64,000 nt of DNA from Methanosaeta sp. PtaB.Bin039 (GTDB lineage: Archaea > Halobacteriota > Methanosarcinia > Methanotrichales > Methanotrichaceae): contig MVQI01000060.1 in the NCBI GenBank assembly GCA_002067795.1, forward strand, positions 1 through 64,000, given 5' to 3'. The notes beneath the pieces are model-generated. The model searched no databases. It was given only the letters and a program-made list of their open reading frames with translations, and was not told the DNA's origin. How positions within the stretch are numbered: the first letter of the stretch is position 1; every line of letters begins with the position of its first letter. Positions 46,892 through 56,105 of this stretch are shown here, piece after piece. The position numbers and the translations under genes were made by a program.

Positions 46892-47207
46892 GAAAATCGA
46901 GCTTCCTTGATTCTAAGAGCTGCTCCGCGTCGCGCCTCAGCCCAAGGCTGCCTGGACGTCTTCCTGTCTTTGCCATCTCATCATATAAATACTCCAGTTC
47001 ATGGTCGCAAATCCCGCCGACATGAAAACCAATTTTCGGCCTCATGCGGAGATCCGATGCCAAGGCTCCGGACTTCTCGATCCAGGGGCCACAACGTTCG
47101 GGGTCTCGCCGGCCATATGGCCGCGATCTGGCATGAGACACGCGACAGACGCACACATGCCATGTGAAGACGGCAGATGCAAGATGGAAGCCTATCAGGA
47201 CCGATCA
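46892..47207. other. Gap between mvk and ipk with a minus-strand promoter
   Basis: The minus-strand TATA-like TTTATATG at 46990-46983 would start an ipk transcript near 46960. Open frames crossing the gap on this strand (including the false extension of mvk) have no coding character that I trust. Confidence 0.5.
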
Positions 47208-48189
47208 CTATCTGATACCGGTCTCCACGATGAGGCCCTCGGCTCCGGTCTTTACCGGAAAGCCAGACCCCCTGGACTGGGCCAGTGCGATCAGAACGTC
47301 TCTCTGCCTGCCTGGCTCTGGAAGGGCTAGCACTCGTAATCCCTTCACCGGTTTTGATTCCCCCCAGTGCTCCACCCGCCCCCCTGGCAGCATAAATCAG
47401 CTCGGACAGCTCTCTCGTGCCCGCCCCGATGGACTCCAGCAGTCCCTGGTTCATGTTCATGAGAGTTCCAAGCTCCATCAGACTGCCGTCCCTGATGCAG
47501 GGGATGGCCCGGCGGGTGATCTCACCTACTGCCTGAAAGATCGGGCCGATAACCTCCGGATAGGCCGAGCGCAGTTCCTGCACCCTGGCCACCTCAGAGC
47601 GGGTGTCGTGAGGGCGAGATGTGCATCCCACCACCATCTCAATCGCCGGCAGCTCCAAAGGCGATGCACCGCCGCAGACCATCTGGTAGCCGCCAAACGC
47701 TGACAGCGCGGTATCCATCGGACTGCCCAAACCCTGCTGCACCATCTTCTCTATCCTATGAGCCTGTGCTGCCACCTGGTTGACTGAGAGATCCAGACCC
47801 ATATGGCTGCTGACCGCAGCCAGGGCAGCCACCACAATTGCCGCAGAGGAGCCAAGGCCAGAGGCCACTGGGATCTCTGATTCCACAATTACCCGTATAT
47901 CCCTCGCATCCAGCTCACGAACGACACCTGCGACGTATCGAGCTGCCCTGGCAGCCTCCTCGGAGCTGCCCAGCGAGATTACTTCCCCATTTGGGCCAAC
48001 GGAAAAGCCGGTCACGGTCAGTCCCATGTCCCTCAAGGCTATCTCCAGCCTGCCCGGCAGATCCTCCACAGTCACCCTGGCCCGCAGGCCTACGGCCGAT
48101 CCAATGGCAGGCGTACCGGAGACTACGGCATGCTCTCCAAAAAGGATTATCTTGCCAGGAGCAGAAGCCCTTGTCTTCACACAGGGCAC
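47208..48189 (-). CDS. mvk: Mevalonate kinase with apparent frameshift
   Basis: GHMP kinase: SAPGKIILFGEHAVVSG, SGLGSSAAIVVA (ATP loop) and MDTALSAFGGY. The sequence is normal to GGALGGIKTGEG, just at the third conserved motif (TGAGxGGC), then becomes nonsense in that frame to 46999. The expected C-terminus (GLRVLALPEP and then GSGFPVKTGAEGLIVETGIR) continues in another frame and stops at 47208. A one-base loss or two-base gain in the G-rich stretch at about 47340-47350 explains it. Since this enzyme is needed for lipids, a sequencing error or recoding is likelier than a dead gene. Follows MEMO-family gene by 6 bases. Confidence 0.85.
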
Positions 48190-48195
48190 CCCAAC

Positions 48196-48990
48196 CTAGA
48201 CGTATATGATGGCCCCGTAGCCCACCACCGATCTGCTATCACCGATCACGTCTCCGCTTGTGGAGTAACGCAGAAGCCGTCCGGTACGAGCTCCCATGAC
48301 GCGGGCGGCCACAATGGTCGCGGCGATGGGACCAAAGCCGCAGGCGGTCACGTCCTGGGAGTAGACAGCATCATAAAGGCCTGATACGTCCATACGCGTC
48401 GCTGACTCGAGAACCAGGCAGTCCTTCCTGCGGGCGGTCTCCTTGCTCTCGTAATGAGTAAGATCGCTGGAAGCAATGACGGTGCAGCTGCGCCCAAGAT
48501 CAAGCACCGCCCTGCCGACCGCCTGGCCTACCTCCTCGGCAGTCTCCTGATCCTGCAGGCCCATGGATATGGGAAGGATGCGAAAAGCGGAGAAGCTGCG
48601 CTGCAAGAAAGGCAGTTGCACCTCCAGAGAATGCTCCTGAAGGTGAGCGACCTCATCGTGGCCTATTATGGAACCCTCAAGCTCCGAGGCCAACTCCTGG
48701 TCCACCTCCACTGTGCCAAGAGGTGTGGACCAGCTCGCCCTGCTCATGGCTACCGGCAGCCCGATGCCATAATGGTTGGGTCCGATGAGGACGAACGTGT
48801 CTCGCCGGGGAAGGCGTGAGTAGACCTCAGCCGCCACTCGACCAGAATACATATAGCCGGCGTGGGGGACCACTGCCCCCAGCACAGGCTGCTCATCCCT
48901 GCCCAGATCTCCGAAAGCCTGCTGTAGCTCTCTTTTCAGCGCCTTTTCGCTCCCCGGATAGAACGTGCCGGCAGCGGCAGGAGACCTCAT
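48196..48990 (-). CDS. MEMO1-family protein
   Basis: 264 residues: AAGTFYPGS, VVPHAGYMYSG, GPNHYGIG, EHSLEVQLPFLQ and SSDLTHYE. A homologue of human MEMO1, related to non-haem iron dioxygenases; conserved in archaeal mevalonate clusters without a proven role. It overlaps or abuts mvk and follows rps2. Confidence 0.9.
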   Translation of the reverse strand: MRSPAAAGTFYPGSEKALKRELQQAFGDLGRDEQPVLGAVVPHAGYMYSGRVAAEVYSRLPRRDTFVLIGPNHYGIGLPVAMSRASWSTPLGTVEVDQELASELEGSIIGHDEVAHLQEHSLEVQLPFLQRSFSAFRILPISMGLQDQETAEEVGQAVGRAVLDLGRSCTVIASSDLTHYESKETARRKDCLVLESATRMDVSGLYDAVYSQDVTACGFGPIAATIVAARVMGARTGRLLRYSTSGDVIGDSRSVVGYGAIIYV

Positions 48991-49016
48991 CCTCTCAAGA
49001 ACTCCCTGCCCAGATC

Positions 49017-49637
49017 CTAGAACTCCATCTCGAAGTCGGAGACTGTGTACTTGAACCTGGCCTCGTCGCCACGCTCGCGGAGTACCTGCCTTGCCATTAG
49101 CCAGTAGATCAGGGTCAGCGCCTTTCGGCCCTTGTTGTTAGTGGGTATGACCAGGTCCACATTGGAGGTCATGTTGTTGGTATCACATAGCGCAACCACC
49201 GGGATGCCCACATCCACTGCCTCGTTCAGGGCCTGGCTGTCGCCGCTGGGATCGGTTGCCACCAGCACATCCGGCTCGATATAACCCGCGAAGTCCGGAT
49301 TTGTGAGGGTGTTTGGTATGAACCTTCCAACATTGGCCCGGGCTCCCACCGATTTGGCGAAGAGCGTGGCTGGCCTCTGGCCATACTGTCTGGCGGAGAC
49401 CACAAGGATCTTTGAAGGATCATAGTTGGCCAGGAACTTGCCGGCCAGACGTATGCGCTTATCAGTCGACTGGACGTCCAGGACGTAAAGCCCGTCGGTC
49501 CGGACCCTGTAAATGTAATTCATCATGTCACTGGTCTTCTGCTGAGTTCCTATGTGGACTCCCGCTGCCAGGTATTCATCGATGGGGATGAGGGTCTCAT
49601 ACTCTCCCTCTACTGCAATCACCTCATCATCTACCAA
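49017..49637 (-). CDS. rps2: Ribosomal protein S2 (uS2)
   Basis: 206 residues: [36 protein letters not shown], and [15 protein letters not shown]. Archaeal S2, 30S subunit. The neighbouring rpoK is 10 bases upstream; together with rpoN, S9, L13 and L18e it forms the conserved archaeal operon. Confidence 0.96.
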   Translation of the reverse strand: MVDDEVIAVEGEYETLIPIDEYLAAGVHIGTQQKTSDMMNYIYRVRTDGLYVLDVQSTDKRIRLAGKFLANYDPSKILVVSARQYGQRPATLFAKSVGARANVGRFIPNTLTNPDFAGYIEPDVLVATDPSGDSQALNEAVDVGIPVVALCDTNNMTSNVDLVIPTNNKGRKALTLIYWLMARQVLRERGDEARFKYTVSDFEMEF

Positions 49638-49647
49638 TTTGATTCAC

Positions 49648-49836
49648 CTACCTTGATGTTCTGCGGTCACGTTTAACGGTGATGGGTATGACTCCCAGCC
49701 TCATCTCCTCCAGAGCCACTTCCAGCGGGTCAATGGACTCGGTCTTGATGTACACCGGTGCACCCATAAAGATCTGCAAAGCCCGTGCTCCTACTATCCT
49801 GGCACGTTCATATCGAGTGTATTTCTCGGCTTTCAA
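49648..49836 (-). CDS. rpoK: RNA polymerase subunit K (Rpb6/omega homologue)
   Basis: 62 residues, [18 protein letters not shown] and [20 protein letters not shown], the conserved Rpb6/omega core that supports polymerase assembly. Located between tRNA-Pro and rps2. Confidence 0.95.
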   Translation of the reverse strand: MKAEKYTRYERARIVGARALQIFMGAPVYIKTESIDPLEVALEEMRLGVIPITVKRDRRTSR

Positions 49837-49863
49837 ACAGCCACCTCAAAAGGAAGAGTAGGA

Positions 49864-49938
49864 TGGGGTTGCTGAGATTCGAACTCAGGTCACAGCGTCC
49901 CGAACGCTGTAGGATGGACCAGGCTACCCTACAACCCC
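49864..49938 (-). tRNA. tRNA-Pro (anticodon CGG)
   Basis: A cloverleaf on the minus strand: acceptor GGGGTTG/CAACCCC, anticodon stem CAGCG/CGCTG with loop TTCGGGA, T stem CTGAG/CTCAG with TTCGAAT, discriminator A, no encoded CCA. It lies between rpoN and rpoK, and is probably co-transcribed and excised from the operon mRNA. Confidence 0.93.
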
Positions 49939-49944
49939 CTTTCA

Positions 49945-50130
49945 CTACTGGTAACGCCTGAGCGTGTCCACGATCTCCACGTGGGACAGAAGCATGCGTC
50001 GGCAGCAGAACCTTTCCACGCCCAGCTCATCCAGCACCTTTCCAGGCGGCTCAGATTTGATGCGCTCCCGGTACTCCTCCCATACACCGGAGATCACCGT
50101 ACCGCAGGAGAAGCATCTTACTGGAATCAA
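49945..50130 (-). CDS. rpoN: RNA polymerase subunit N (Rpb10)
   Basis: 61 residues, MIPVRCFSCGTVISGVWEEY and ERFCCRRMLLSHVEIVD, with the zinc ligands CxxC...CC. Required for polymerase assembly. Sits directly after rps9 in the operon. Confidence 0.97.
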   Translation of the reverse strand: MIPVRCFSCGTVISGVWEEYRERIKSEPPGKVLDELGVERFCCRRMLLSHVEIVDTLRRYQ

Positions 50131-50136
50131 GCCGCC

Positions 50137-50535
50137 TCACCTGTAGGACTTCTGGTACTTTGCCCTGGCACCAAGTCCGCCAAACTTCTTCTTCTCCTTC
50201 TGTCGGTGGTCGCTCACCAGGAGGTTCCGGTCGTATTCCGAGTAGGCTTCCTTCAGGGCAGCATCCCCTGACCACTCGATTATCCCCCGGGCGATGGCAG
50301 TGCGGACGGCATCTGCCTGCCCCATCACTCCTCCGCCCTTAACCACCACATCGATATCTACCGAAGATATGGAACTGCCTGCCATCGTTATGGGCTCCTC
50401 TATCTTCAGCCTGGCCAGCCGTGGCTCCCAGATATCCAGAGGGACCTTGTTTACTCGAACCCGCCCCTTTCCCTCGGTCAGGGTGGCCCTGGCAATCGCC
50501 GTCTTCTTCTTGCCCGACGAGTTTATTACCTTCAT
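50137..50535 (-). CDS. rps9: Ribosomal protein S9 (uS9)
   Basis: 132 residues, [20 protein letters not shown] near the start and [13 protein letters not shown] at the end (the basic tail that reaches the P-site tRNA). Confidence 0.97.
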   Translation of the reverse strand: MKVINSSGKKKTAIARATLTEGKGRVRVNKVPLDIWEPRLARLKIEEPITMAGSSISSVDIDVVVKGGGVMGQADAVRTAIARGIIEWSGDAALKEAYSEYDRNLLVSDHRQKEKKKFGGLGARAKYQKSYR

Positions 50536-50546
50536 TACAAAACCCC

Positions 50547-50963
50547 CTAGAACTTCGAGCCCAGCCTCTTGCTCAGCTCCCCCAGCTCAATGTAAGTGGA
50601 GCTGTTGCCTTCCCTCAGCTTTGCCCCCTCCGGCTGCTCAAAGGACTCCTGGGAAAACTCTGCAGGGACGCCGACATAGACCCGCAGCCGGGACATGGCA
50701 TCCCGTCCCCTTTTGGTCTTATAAGGAAGCATTCCCCGAACCGTCCTCTTCATTATGCGGTCGGGACGCTTCGGAAAGTGAGGACCCTTCTCCCTGGAAC
50801 CCTTCTGCATTATGTCATTGTACTCACGAAATACCGTCTCTCTGCGGCCTGTTATGACTGCCTTCTCCACATTGACTATGTTGAGCTCTTCACCTTTCAG
50901 TAGCAGAGTGGCGGCCACGCTGGCCAGACGGCCCAGGACCAAACCGGACGCATCAAGGATCAT
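50547..50963 (-). CDS. rpl13: Ribosomal protein L13 (uL13)
   Basis: 138 residues: [40 protein letters not shown] and the downstream basic region, typical of archaeal uL13. Operonic with L18e upstream and S9 downstream. Confidence 0.96.
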   Translation of the reverse strand: MILDASGLVLGRLASVAATLLLKGEELNIVNVEKAVITGRRETVFREYNDIMQKGSREKGPHFPKRPDRIMKRTVRGMLPYKTKRGRDAMSRLRVYVGVPAEFSQESFEQPEGAKLREGNSSTYIELGELSKRLGSKF

Positions 50964-50967
50964 AATG

Positions 50968-51330
50968 TTACCTCAGGATTCTAACTTTGGTGCCGCTCGG
51001 ATTCGTCTTCATCAGATCCTCGATCTTCAGGCACTTTCCGCCTGCCGATTCGATCTTGGCAACTGCCTGGCTGCTGAAGCTCAGAGCAGCGACGGTGACC
51101 TTGTGGTCCAGATCCCCAGTGCCGAGGACCTTTCCGATCACCAGGATGCTCTCGTCGGCATCGGTATGCCTGTTGATCTTGCTTAGGTTAATCGCGGCAT
51201 AACTTCGCCTGGGCTTTTCCAGGCGCTTGGCTAAGTCGCGCCAGATGGCTGCATCGGCCTCACGTGAGGCACCTTTGAGGTCGCCGATCAGACGGACCAG
51301 TCTCGGGTTGGTCTTCTTCAGAGTCTTCAT
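50968..51330 (-). CDS. rpl18e: Ribosomal protein L18e (eL18)
   Basis: 120 residues from ATG 51330 (another ATG 15 bases upstream is in frame). Core IWRDLAKRLEKPRRSYAAINLS and VIGKVLGTGDL are eL18. First gene of the operon. Unlike many relatives, rpoD is not found directly upstream. Confidence 0.95.
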   Translation of the reverse strand: MKTLKKTNPRLVRLIGDLKGASREADAAIWRDLAKRLEKPRRSYAAINLSKINRHTDADESILVIGKVLGTGDLDHKVTVAALSFSSQAVAKIESAGGKCLKIEDLMKTNPSGTKVRILR

Positions 51331-51345
51331 CACATTCCTCCGCAA

Positions 51346-51754
51346 AGTCTCAACGAGACCGACTCACGCGGGCACATAAACGGCCGCGTTCGAACAGTCA
51401 GTTCATACGCCAAGGACCAGCTGGCCCTATTGCGGAATGGTACTTCGAAGAGGCCACCTGTATATAAGGATTTTCACTCCAGCCGCAGCATAAGGCAGCA
51501 TCTGTCGGCTGGTAGGGGGGAGATGGACGAATGCTGCTTTTTAGCGGCTCAGCGACAGTCCAAAGTTTGATATCCGACTTATGAATATAAGATAAGATGT
51601 TATCTTGAGATCCCAGTCTCCGGAAGTATCATCCGGCCACTCGATGAGACACCACGAAATGACGGCTTTTCCATTCAGAGGAGGATACCAAAGAGGATGG
51701 ACTGGTAGCCTGCGTTTTCGAAATCCGGTCCCGTGATTTGGAGCCAAGACGGAT
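51346..51754. other. Divergent intergenic region with ribosomal operon promoter
   Basis: About 410 bases. The minus-strand TATA CTTATATA (51468-51461) should start the L18e operon near 51440. On the plus strand, AT-rich ATATAAGATAAG (51587-51598) may serve the permease at 51755. No gene is seen. Confidence 0.55.
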
Positions 51755-53032
51755 ATGATCGACATAGGCCTGCTTCCATGGATAGTCCTGGGATTTGTTC
51801 TCGGATCGATCAGCGGCCTGACACCAGGACTGCATGTGAACAACTTTGCCGCCCTTCTCCTGGGGGCATCACCAGCCCTGCTGGCAGCTGGAATCCAGCC
51901 ATTTCACCTGGCATCAGCGATCCTGGCAGCCGCCATCTCCCAGACATTCCTCGACGCCATCCCTGCCATATTCGTTGGAGCACCGGATGCTGAGACCGTT
52001 CTGGCCGTCCTTCCCGGCCACCGGCTCATGATGGATGGTAAGGGAATAGAAGCGGTAAGGCTCTCAGCGCTGGGATCCGCCGGAGCCGTGATGGTAGCTG
52101 CGCTCCTGATCCTGCCCCTGTCCATGATCTTCGGCAGGTATTACCAGGATCTGACCGGATGGATCGGGCCACTTCTTGTTCTGATCGCCACGGCGATGAT
52201 CTATACGGAAAATGGCCCGCATATCGAAGGGCCGGGCCTCATGGCAAACTTCCGCTACAAGGCAATGGCCGTGCTGATCTTTCTTACAAGCGGGGCTCTG
52301 GGCGCATTTTCCTTTTCCCGCGAGCACCTGCTCTATTCGCCTCTTGACCTTGCGCCGCAGCCGCTTCTGCCGCTCTTGAGCGGGCTGTTCGGCGCCTCCT
52401 TCCTGATACTGAGCATCTCGACCCATACCGAGATCCCTGAGCAGAGGGACCTGGGATTTGATCTTCCGGCACCTGCTCTGGCCCGTTCCATCTTCATGGG
52501 CGGGCTGGCCGGCTCGCTGGTGGCATGGATACCCGGGATCTCCCCGGCCGTGGCCACCCTCGTCACACGTCTGGGCACTGACCATGACAGCTCTGGACGG
52601 GAGTTCCTGGTATCCGTAGCCGGCGTGAACACTTCATGCACCATCTTCTCGCTTGTTGCCCTGCTGGTGATCGGGCGGCCAAGGAGTGGAGCCGCCGCCG
52701 CCATCGGTGAGCTGGTGGAGGTGAGCGAATTGATGGTATGGCAGATGGTAGTGATGGCGGCAGCAGTTGGTGCTTCTTCTTATCTGGTCACCATCAGGAC
52801 CGCCAGGCTTGCGGCCACCATCCTTCATCGCCTGAACTACCGACTGCTCTGCTCGGCAGTCTTGTCCGGCCTTATACTGATCTGCGCAGCCTTTACCGGG
52901 CCGTTTGGCCTGCTGATCTTCACACTCTCCACCCTCGTCGGGCTGGCAGCACCGATCTGCGGCGTGCGCAAAACCCACGCCATGGGAGTGCTTATGCTGC
53001 CTGTTATAGCGTACTACATGGGATGGACATGA
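51755..53032 (+). CDS. TctA-like (DUF112) membrane permease
   Basis: 425 residues, about 10-12 transmembrane helices. SGLTPGLHVNNFAALLLG near the start and its inverted-repeat partner AWIPGISPAVATLVTRLG belong to the TctA/COG1784 group of archaeal transporters. In bacteria TctA carries tricarboxylates; the archaeal substrate is unknown and no binding protein lies nearby. Confidence 0.85.
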   Translation: MIDIGLLPWIVLGFVLGSISGLTPGLHVNNFAALLLGASPALLAAGIQPFHLASAILAAAISQTFLDAIPAIFVGAPDAETVLAVLPGHRLMMDGKGIEAVRLSALGSAGAVMVAALLILPLSMIFGRYYQDLTGWIGPLLVLIATAMIYTENGPHIEGPGLMANFRYKAMAVLIFLTSGALGAFSFSREHLLYSPLDLAPQPLLPLLSGLFGASFLILSISTHTEIPEQRDLGFDLPAPALARSIFMGGLAGSLVAWIPGISPAVATLVTRLGTDHDSSGREFLVSVAGVNTSCTIFSLVALLVIGRPRSGAAAAIGELVEVSELMVWQMVVMAAAVGASSYLVTIRTARLAATILHRLNYRLLCSAVLSGLILICAAFTGPFGLLIFTLSTLVGLAAPICGVRKTHAMGVLMLPVIAYYMGWT

Positions 53033-53034
53033 CT

Positions 53035-53988
53035 TTACGGCACGGTCTGCTCTATCTGGTCCACTGAGACCGCATCAAGCCCTATCTGTCGGAGGTGATG
53101 GGCCAGCAAACGTGATCGGCTGCCCTCCGGATGGTAAGCTATGGCACCCTGTGGCTGCAGGTGGTCGAACATGCGCATAAGTCCCCTGAAGTCCAGGTGG
53201 TCGCTGAGCCGGATATTACGGTAGTTGAGGTCTGTTCGGCCGGTTAGAACGAACCTTTCACGAGGGCGCACCGAGGACAGATTGGAGAATGTGACCACGC
53301 TCGTACCTGGTGCATCCCGAAAGTCGACCAGCGGCCCGCATGAAGGAAGCAGGGCTTCGGTCAGAGCCAGGCTCTCCGGATCCATGCCGATCTCCCCGAA
53401 GTAGCCCATTCCACGGATCAGCGAGACGGCCCGCTGGGCCTTCCCAAATGCATACGCGCCAAATGCCGCACCGGAATTCAGAGCATCCCAAAACGAGTCC
53501 AGGTCGTCGTCAAAAACACAGCTGTTGTCCCACGGATCGCCGTAGTTGGCTTCGGAGACCAGGAGGTCGCAACGGGGGAGGTTGCGGTAGTCTTTGACGT
53601 CTCCGGTGACCAGGATACGGGTTCCCTGGGAGTTCTCCCAGAAGAAAGCGCATGATCCAATGGTATGCCGGGTAGGAATGGTCTGAACCTTCACCCCGCA
53701 TATGTCGATGGTATCTCCCACCTGGAAAGTTTGGCCGAGGTATGGCCGGCCGTGGCGGATCTCAAGTGCCGACGCCGTCTCTTTTGAGGCCATCGCCCGG
53801 GTTGAGAGCATCGCGGATTTGCCGTAATGATCGCTATGCGCATGAGTGATCAGATAAGCGTCCGGCTGGACTGCAGACTTTGGGAATCGGCTGGTATCCA
53901 CAGAGAAGAGATGATCGTCGAAGCGAAGGGAGAGGTGTGGTGCAAGGCCTCCCCGTCCGTTGATTCTGCGTACCGCCTCAACTCCCAG
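53035..53988 (-). CDS. MBL-fold exonuclease-like protein
   Basis: Metallo-beta-lactamase fold with ITHAHSDHYG, RHTIGSC, VTGDVKDYR and DHLDFRG, like the SNM1/CPSF-type nucleases. The usual start (GTG 53901) would remove the first beta strand: coding character extends upstream (GLAPHLSLRFDDHLFSVDTS) to a stop about 30 residues earlier, with no ATG, GTG or TTG in frame. A CTG at 53988 is the most likely start given its position after GGGGGGAGAGGAG. It is unusual for a start codon. Faces the permease gene tail-to-tail. Confidence 0.75.
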   Translation of the reverse strand: MGVEAVRRINGRGGLAPHLSLRFDDHLFSVDTSRFPKSAVQPDAYLITHAHSDHYGKSAMLSTRAMASKETASALEIRHGRPYLGQTFQVGDTIDICGVKVQTIPTRHTIGSCAFFWENSQGTRILVTGDVKDYRNLPRCDLLVSEANYGDPWDNSCVFDDDLDSFWDALNSGAAFGAYAFGKAQRAVSLIRGMGYFGEIGMDPESLALTEALLPSCGPLVDFRDAPGTSVVTFSNLSSVRPRERFVLTGRTDLNYRNIRLSDHLDFRGLMRMFDHLQPQGAIAYHPEGSRSRLLAHHLRQIGLDAVSVDQIEQTVP

Positions 53989-54096
53989 ATCAGAAAACGC
54001 TCCTCTCCCCCCTTAAAAGCACATTTACTCGGCCAAGAATAGAACCGGCTAAATCAAATGTTTCAGGATTGTCTTGCCGCGATAGATCCAAAGCGG

Positions 54097-54378
54097 TTAG
54101 CGAAGAGAATCTTCCAATGCCCTGATAAGCTCCTCTTTGGAGGTGACTCCCATCCAGCGGCGCAGCTCTTTTCCGTCTTTCTCCAGGACAAGAGTGGGTA
54201 CCACGAAGATATTGTACTTGGATGCAACATCACCCTCCTTGTCGACATCCACCTTCTTTATCTCCGCCCGACCCTCGTACTCAGCCTCCAGCTCAAGCAT
54301 TGTTGGGGTTTGCATCCTGCAAGGGCCGCACCATTCGGCGAAGAAGTCCATAAGAATTGGCTTTCCCAAGTGTATCAC
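54097..54378 (-). CDS. trx: Thioredoxin
   Basis: 93 residues, redox motif FAEWCGPCRM, cis-Pro NIFVVPTLVL. A small archaeal thioredoxin without signal peptide, cytosolic disulfide reductant. Confidence 0.95.
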   Translation of the reverse strand: MIHLGKPILMDFFAEWCGPCRMQTPTMLELEAEYEGRAEIKKVDVDKEGDVASKYNIFVVPTLVLEKDGKELRRWMGVTSKEELIRALEDSLR

Positions 54379-54470
54379 CTAACTCCAGATCGATGCATCA
54401 ACTTGCGCGGGCCAGAAGGCGGCCCTCTCCCGGATTAGAGATCAGGGAGGAACACCCCAATCGTTGTAGA

Positions 54471-55010
54471 TCATAGTATATCAAATTTGACCCCGATCTT
54501 GAAAATTCGACGGGTGGGCAGGACCATCTGCGGAAGGCCGGTACGATCTCGAATCTCCTCGAGTATCTCGACGATCCTCTCCTGGGGAGCGGATACGGTG
54601 AACCACAGGTTGTAACCGGTCTCGCTTGGCCGCAGATAGTTGTGGGAGATCTCATCATAGGAATTGACCACCTCGCTGGCGGCACTGGAATCCTCCGGCC
54701 TAACCTTAAGTGCTACCAGCACGCCTCGGCGACCCAGCCTCTGAAGGTCCAGGATTGGCCCAATCCTGCGGATAAGCCCCATATCCTTCAGGCGGCTCAC
54801 CCTTCTTAGCACCTCCTCCTCCTCCATGCCCAGCCGCTGTCCCAGCTCCTGGAAGGGACGCGAGACCAGGGGGAATGCATCCTGCACCTCAGCCAGTATC
54901 CGCAGGTCCTGCTCGTCAGGTCCAATATCTTCTAGACAGATCCTGGAAGCTGCATCATTGCCAAACGACCCTATTTCCGAACACCCCCCGTATCTGCGTT
55001 CTGCCGCCAT
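54471..55010 (-). CDS. Siroheme decarboxylase subunit (AhbA/AhbB type, Lrp-like)
   Basis: 179 residues with a 30-residue N-terminal extension, an Lrp/AsnC helix-turn-helix (RPFQELGQRLGMEEEEVLRR), and an effector-type ferredoxin fold domain with SHNYLRPSETGYNLWFTV. The latter matches Ahb subunits that decarboxylate siroheme to 12,18-didecarboxysiroheme. Only one of the two usual subunits is present here. The neighbouring radical SAM gene fits the same pathway. Confidence 0.8.
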   Translation of the reverse strand: MAAERRYGGCSEIGSFGNDAASRICLEDIGPDEQDLRILAEVQDAFPLVSRPFQELGQRLGMEEEEVLRRVSRLKDMGLIRRIGPILDLQRLGRRGVLVALKVRPEDSSAASEVVNSYDEISHNYLRPSETGYNLWFTVSAPQERIVEILEEIRDRTGLPQMVLPTRRIFKIGVKFDIL

Positions 55011-55076
55011 GGTATAGAAGGGGACTTTTGCAGAAATAGATTGCCCTGTCCTTATGGCGGAGGCCTGACAGCGATG

Positions 55077-56105
55077 TCATGGATCGGGAGCATTTTTTCG
55101 TGATAGAGCGGAAGGACCGTCCAGGGGAAGGGTGCAGGACGGGTCTTCACTCAGCCAGTCTCCGCTGTGAGAATATGCCCTTGCACGGCAGCCACCACAT
55201 GCTGTGCGGTAGCGGCATAGGCCGCATCTGCCTTTCAGATCCTTCTGTCGCAGATCCAGCAGCAGAGGAGAGGTATCCCAGATGCGTGAAAAGCTCTCAT
55301 TGCGGATATTGCCGGCGCTGACCTGCAGATAGCCGCATGGATACACCTCACCGGTTCTGGAGACGAAGACGAAGCTTCTTGCTGCGAGACAGCCTCCAGA
55401 CCTCCTCCTGGCAGCCTGCCCGGTCTGCGCTCCAGATTCCAGCAGGATGCGTGCGTACTGGGGAGCGCAGGTTGTCTGGACATCGATATCTCGCTGGCCG
55501 GACTGGCGCATGATCTCTTCTAAGAGGGCTTGCTGCTCCACTGAAGATAGCTGGTCCTCCGCCTGTCCTCGTCCGGTCGGCACCATGAAGAAGAAATGAA
55601 CTGCAACCGCCCCTTCAGCCTCTGCCATATCCAGCAGATCGCCTATCTCATCCTTGTTCGAGCGGGTGAGCGTCATATTGATCTGAAAATCTATCCGGTC
55701 CCGCAGCAGAGCTATGCCGGATCTGGCCATCTCGAAGCTGCCCTGTCCCCTTGATGCATCGTTAACCTGGGCAGATGCCCCGTCCAGGCTGACCGAGACG
55801 CGGCTGATGCCCGAGACCACGATCCTGTCAACCAGCTCCGGGGTTAAGCGGGTGCCGTTTGTGGCCAGGGATACCCTGATACCCTGCTCTGTGGCGTGCT
55901 GAGCCAGCTCGAAGATATCCCCTCTTTGAAGCGGCTCTCCACCGGAGAGTATCAGCATTGGGCGAAGTGGAGCTACCTGATCGATGAATGCATAAGCCTC
56001 CTCTGTGGAGAGCTCCCCTTCGGCAGGCACAACAGATGCAGAGGCCCGGCAGTAACGGCAGGCAAGGTTGCAGGCTGCCGTTACCTCCCATGCGATTAAG
56101 ATCAT
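55077..56105 (-). CDS. ahbD: Radical SAM haem-biosynthesis enzyme (AhbD/AhbC type)
   Basis: 342 residues. Radical SAM motif CNLACRYC within LIAWEVTAACNLACRYCRAS, GGEPLQRGD, then SLDGAS, and a SPASM-like C-terminus (CLAARSFVFV, YPCGYLQVSAG, CGLCRYRTACGGCRAR). AhbD converts Fe-coproporphyrin III to haem b; AhbC acts one step earlier. The AWEVT.ACNLAC start fits AhbD better. It overlaps asd by ATGA and precedes the siroheme decarboxylase gene. Confidence 0.75.
   Translation of the reverse strand: MILIAWEVTAACNLACRYCRASASVVPAEGELSTEEAYAFIDQVAPLRPMLILSGGEPLQRGDIFELAQHATEQGIRVSLATNGTRLTPELVDRIVVSGISRVSVSLDGASAQVNDASRGQGSFEMARSGIALLRDRIDFQINMTLTRSNKDEIGDLLDMAEAEGAVAVHFFFMVPTGRGQAEDQLSSVEQQALLEEIMRQSGQRDIDVQTTCAPQYARILLESGAQTGQAARRRSGGCLAARSFVFVSRTGEVYPCGYLQVSAGNIRNESFSRIWDTSPLLLDLRQKDLKGRCGLCRYRTACGGCRARAYSHSGDWLSEDPSCTLPLDGPSALSRKNAPDP

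Noticed and set aside
46821-47156. Open frame across the mvk-ipk gap
   Set aside because: Overlaps the ipk start in another frame and contains the ipk promoter; no clear start or conserved motif.
46999-47207. Extended C-terminus of mevalonate kinase in the original frame
   Set aside because: Arg/Ser-rich nonsense; the family C-terminus is found in another frame ending at 47208.
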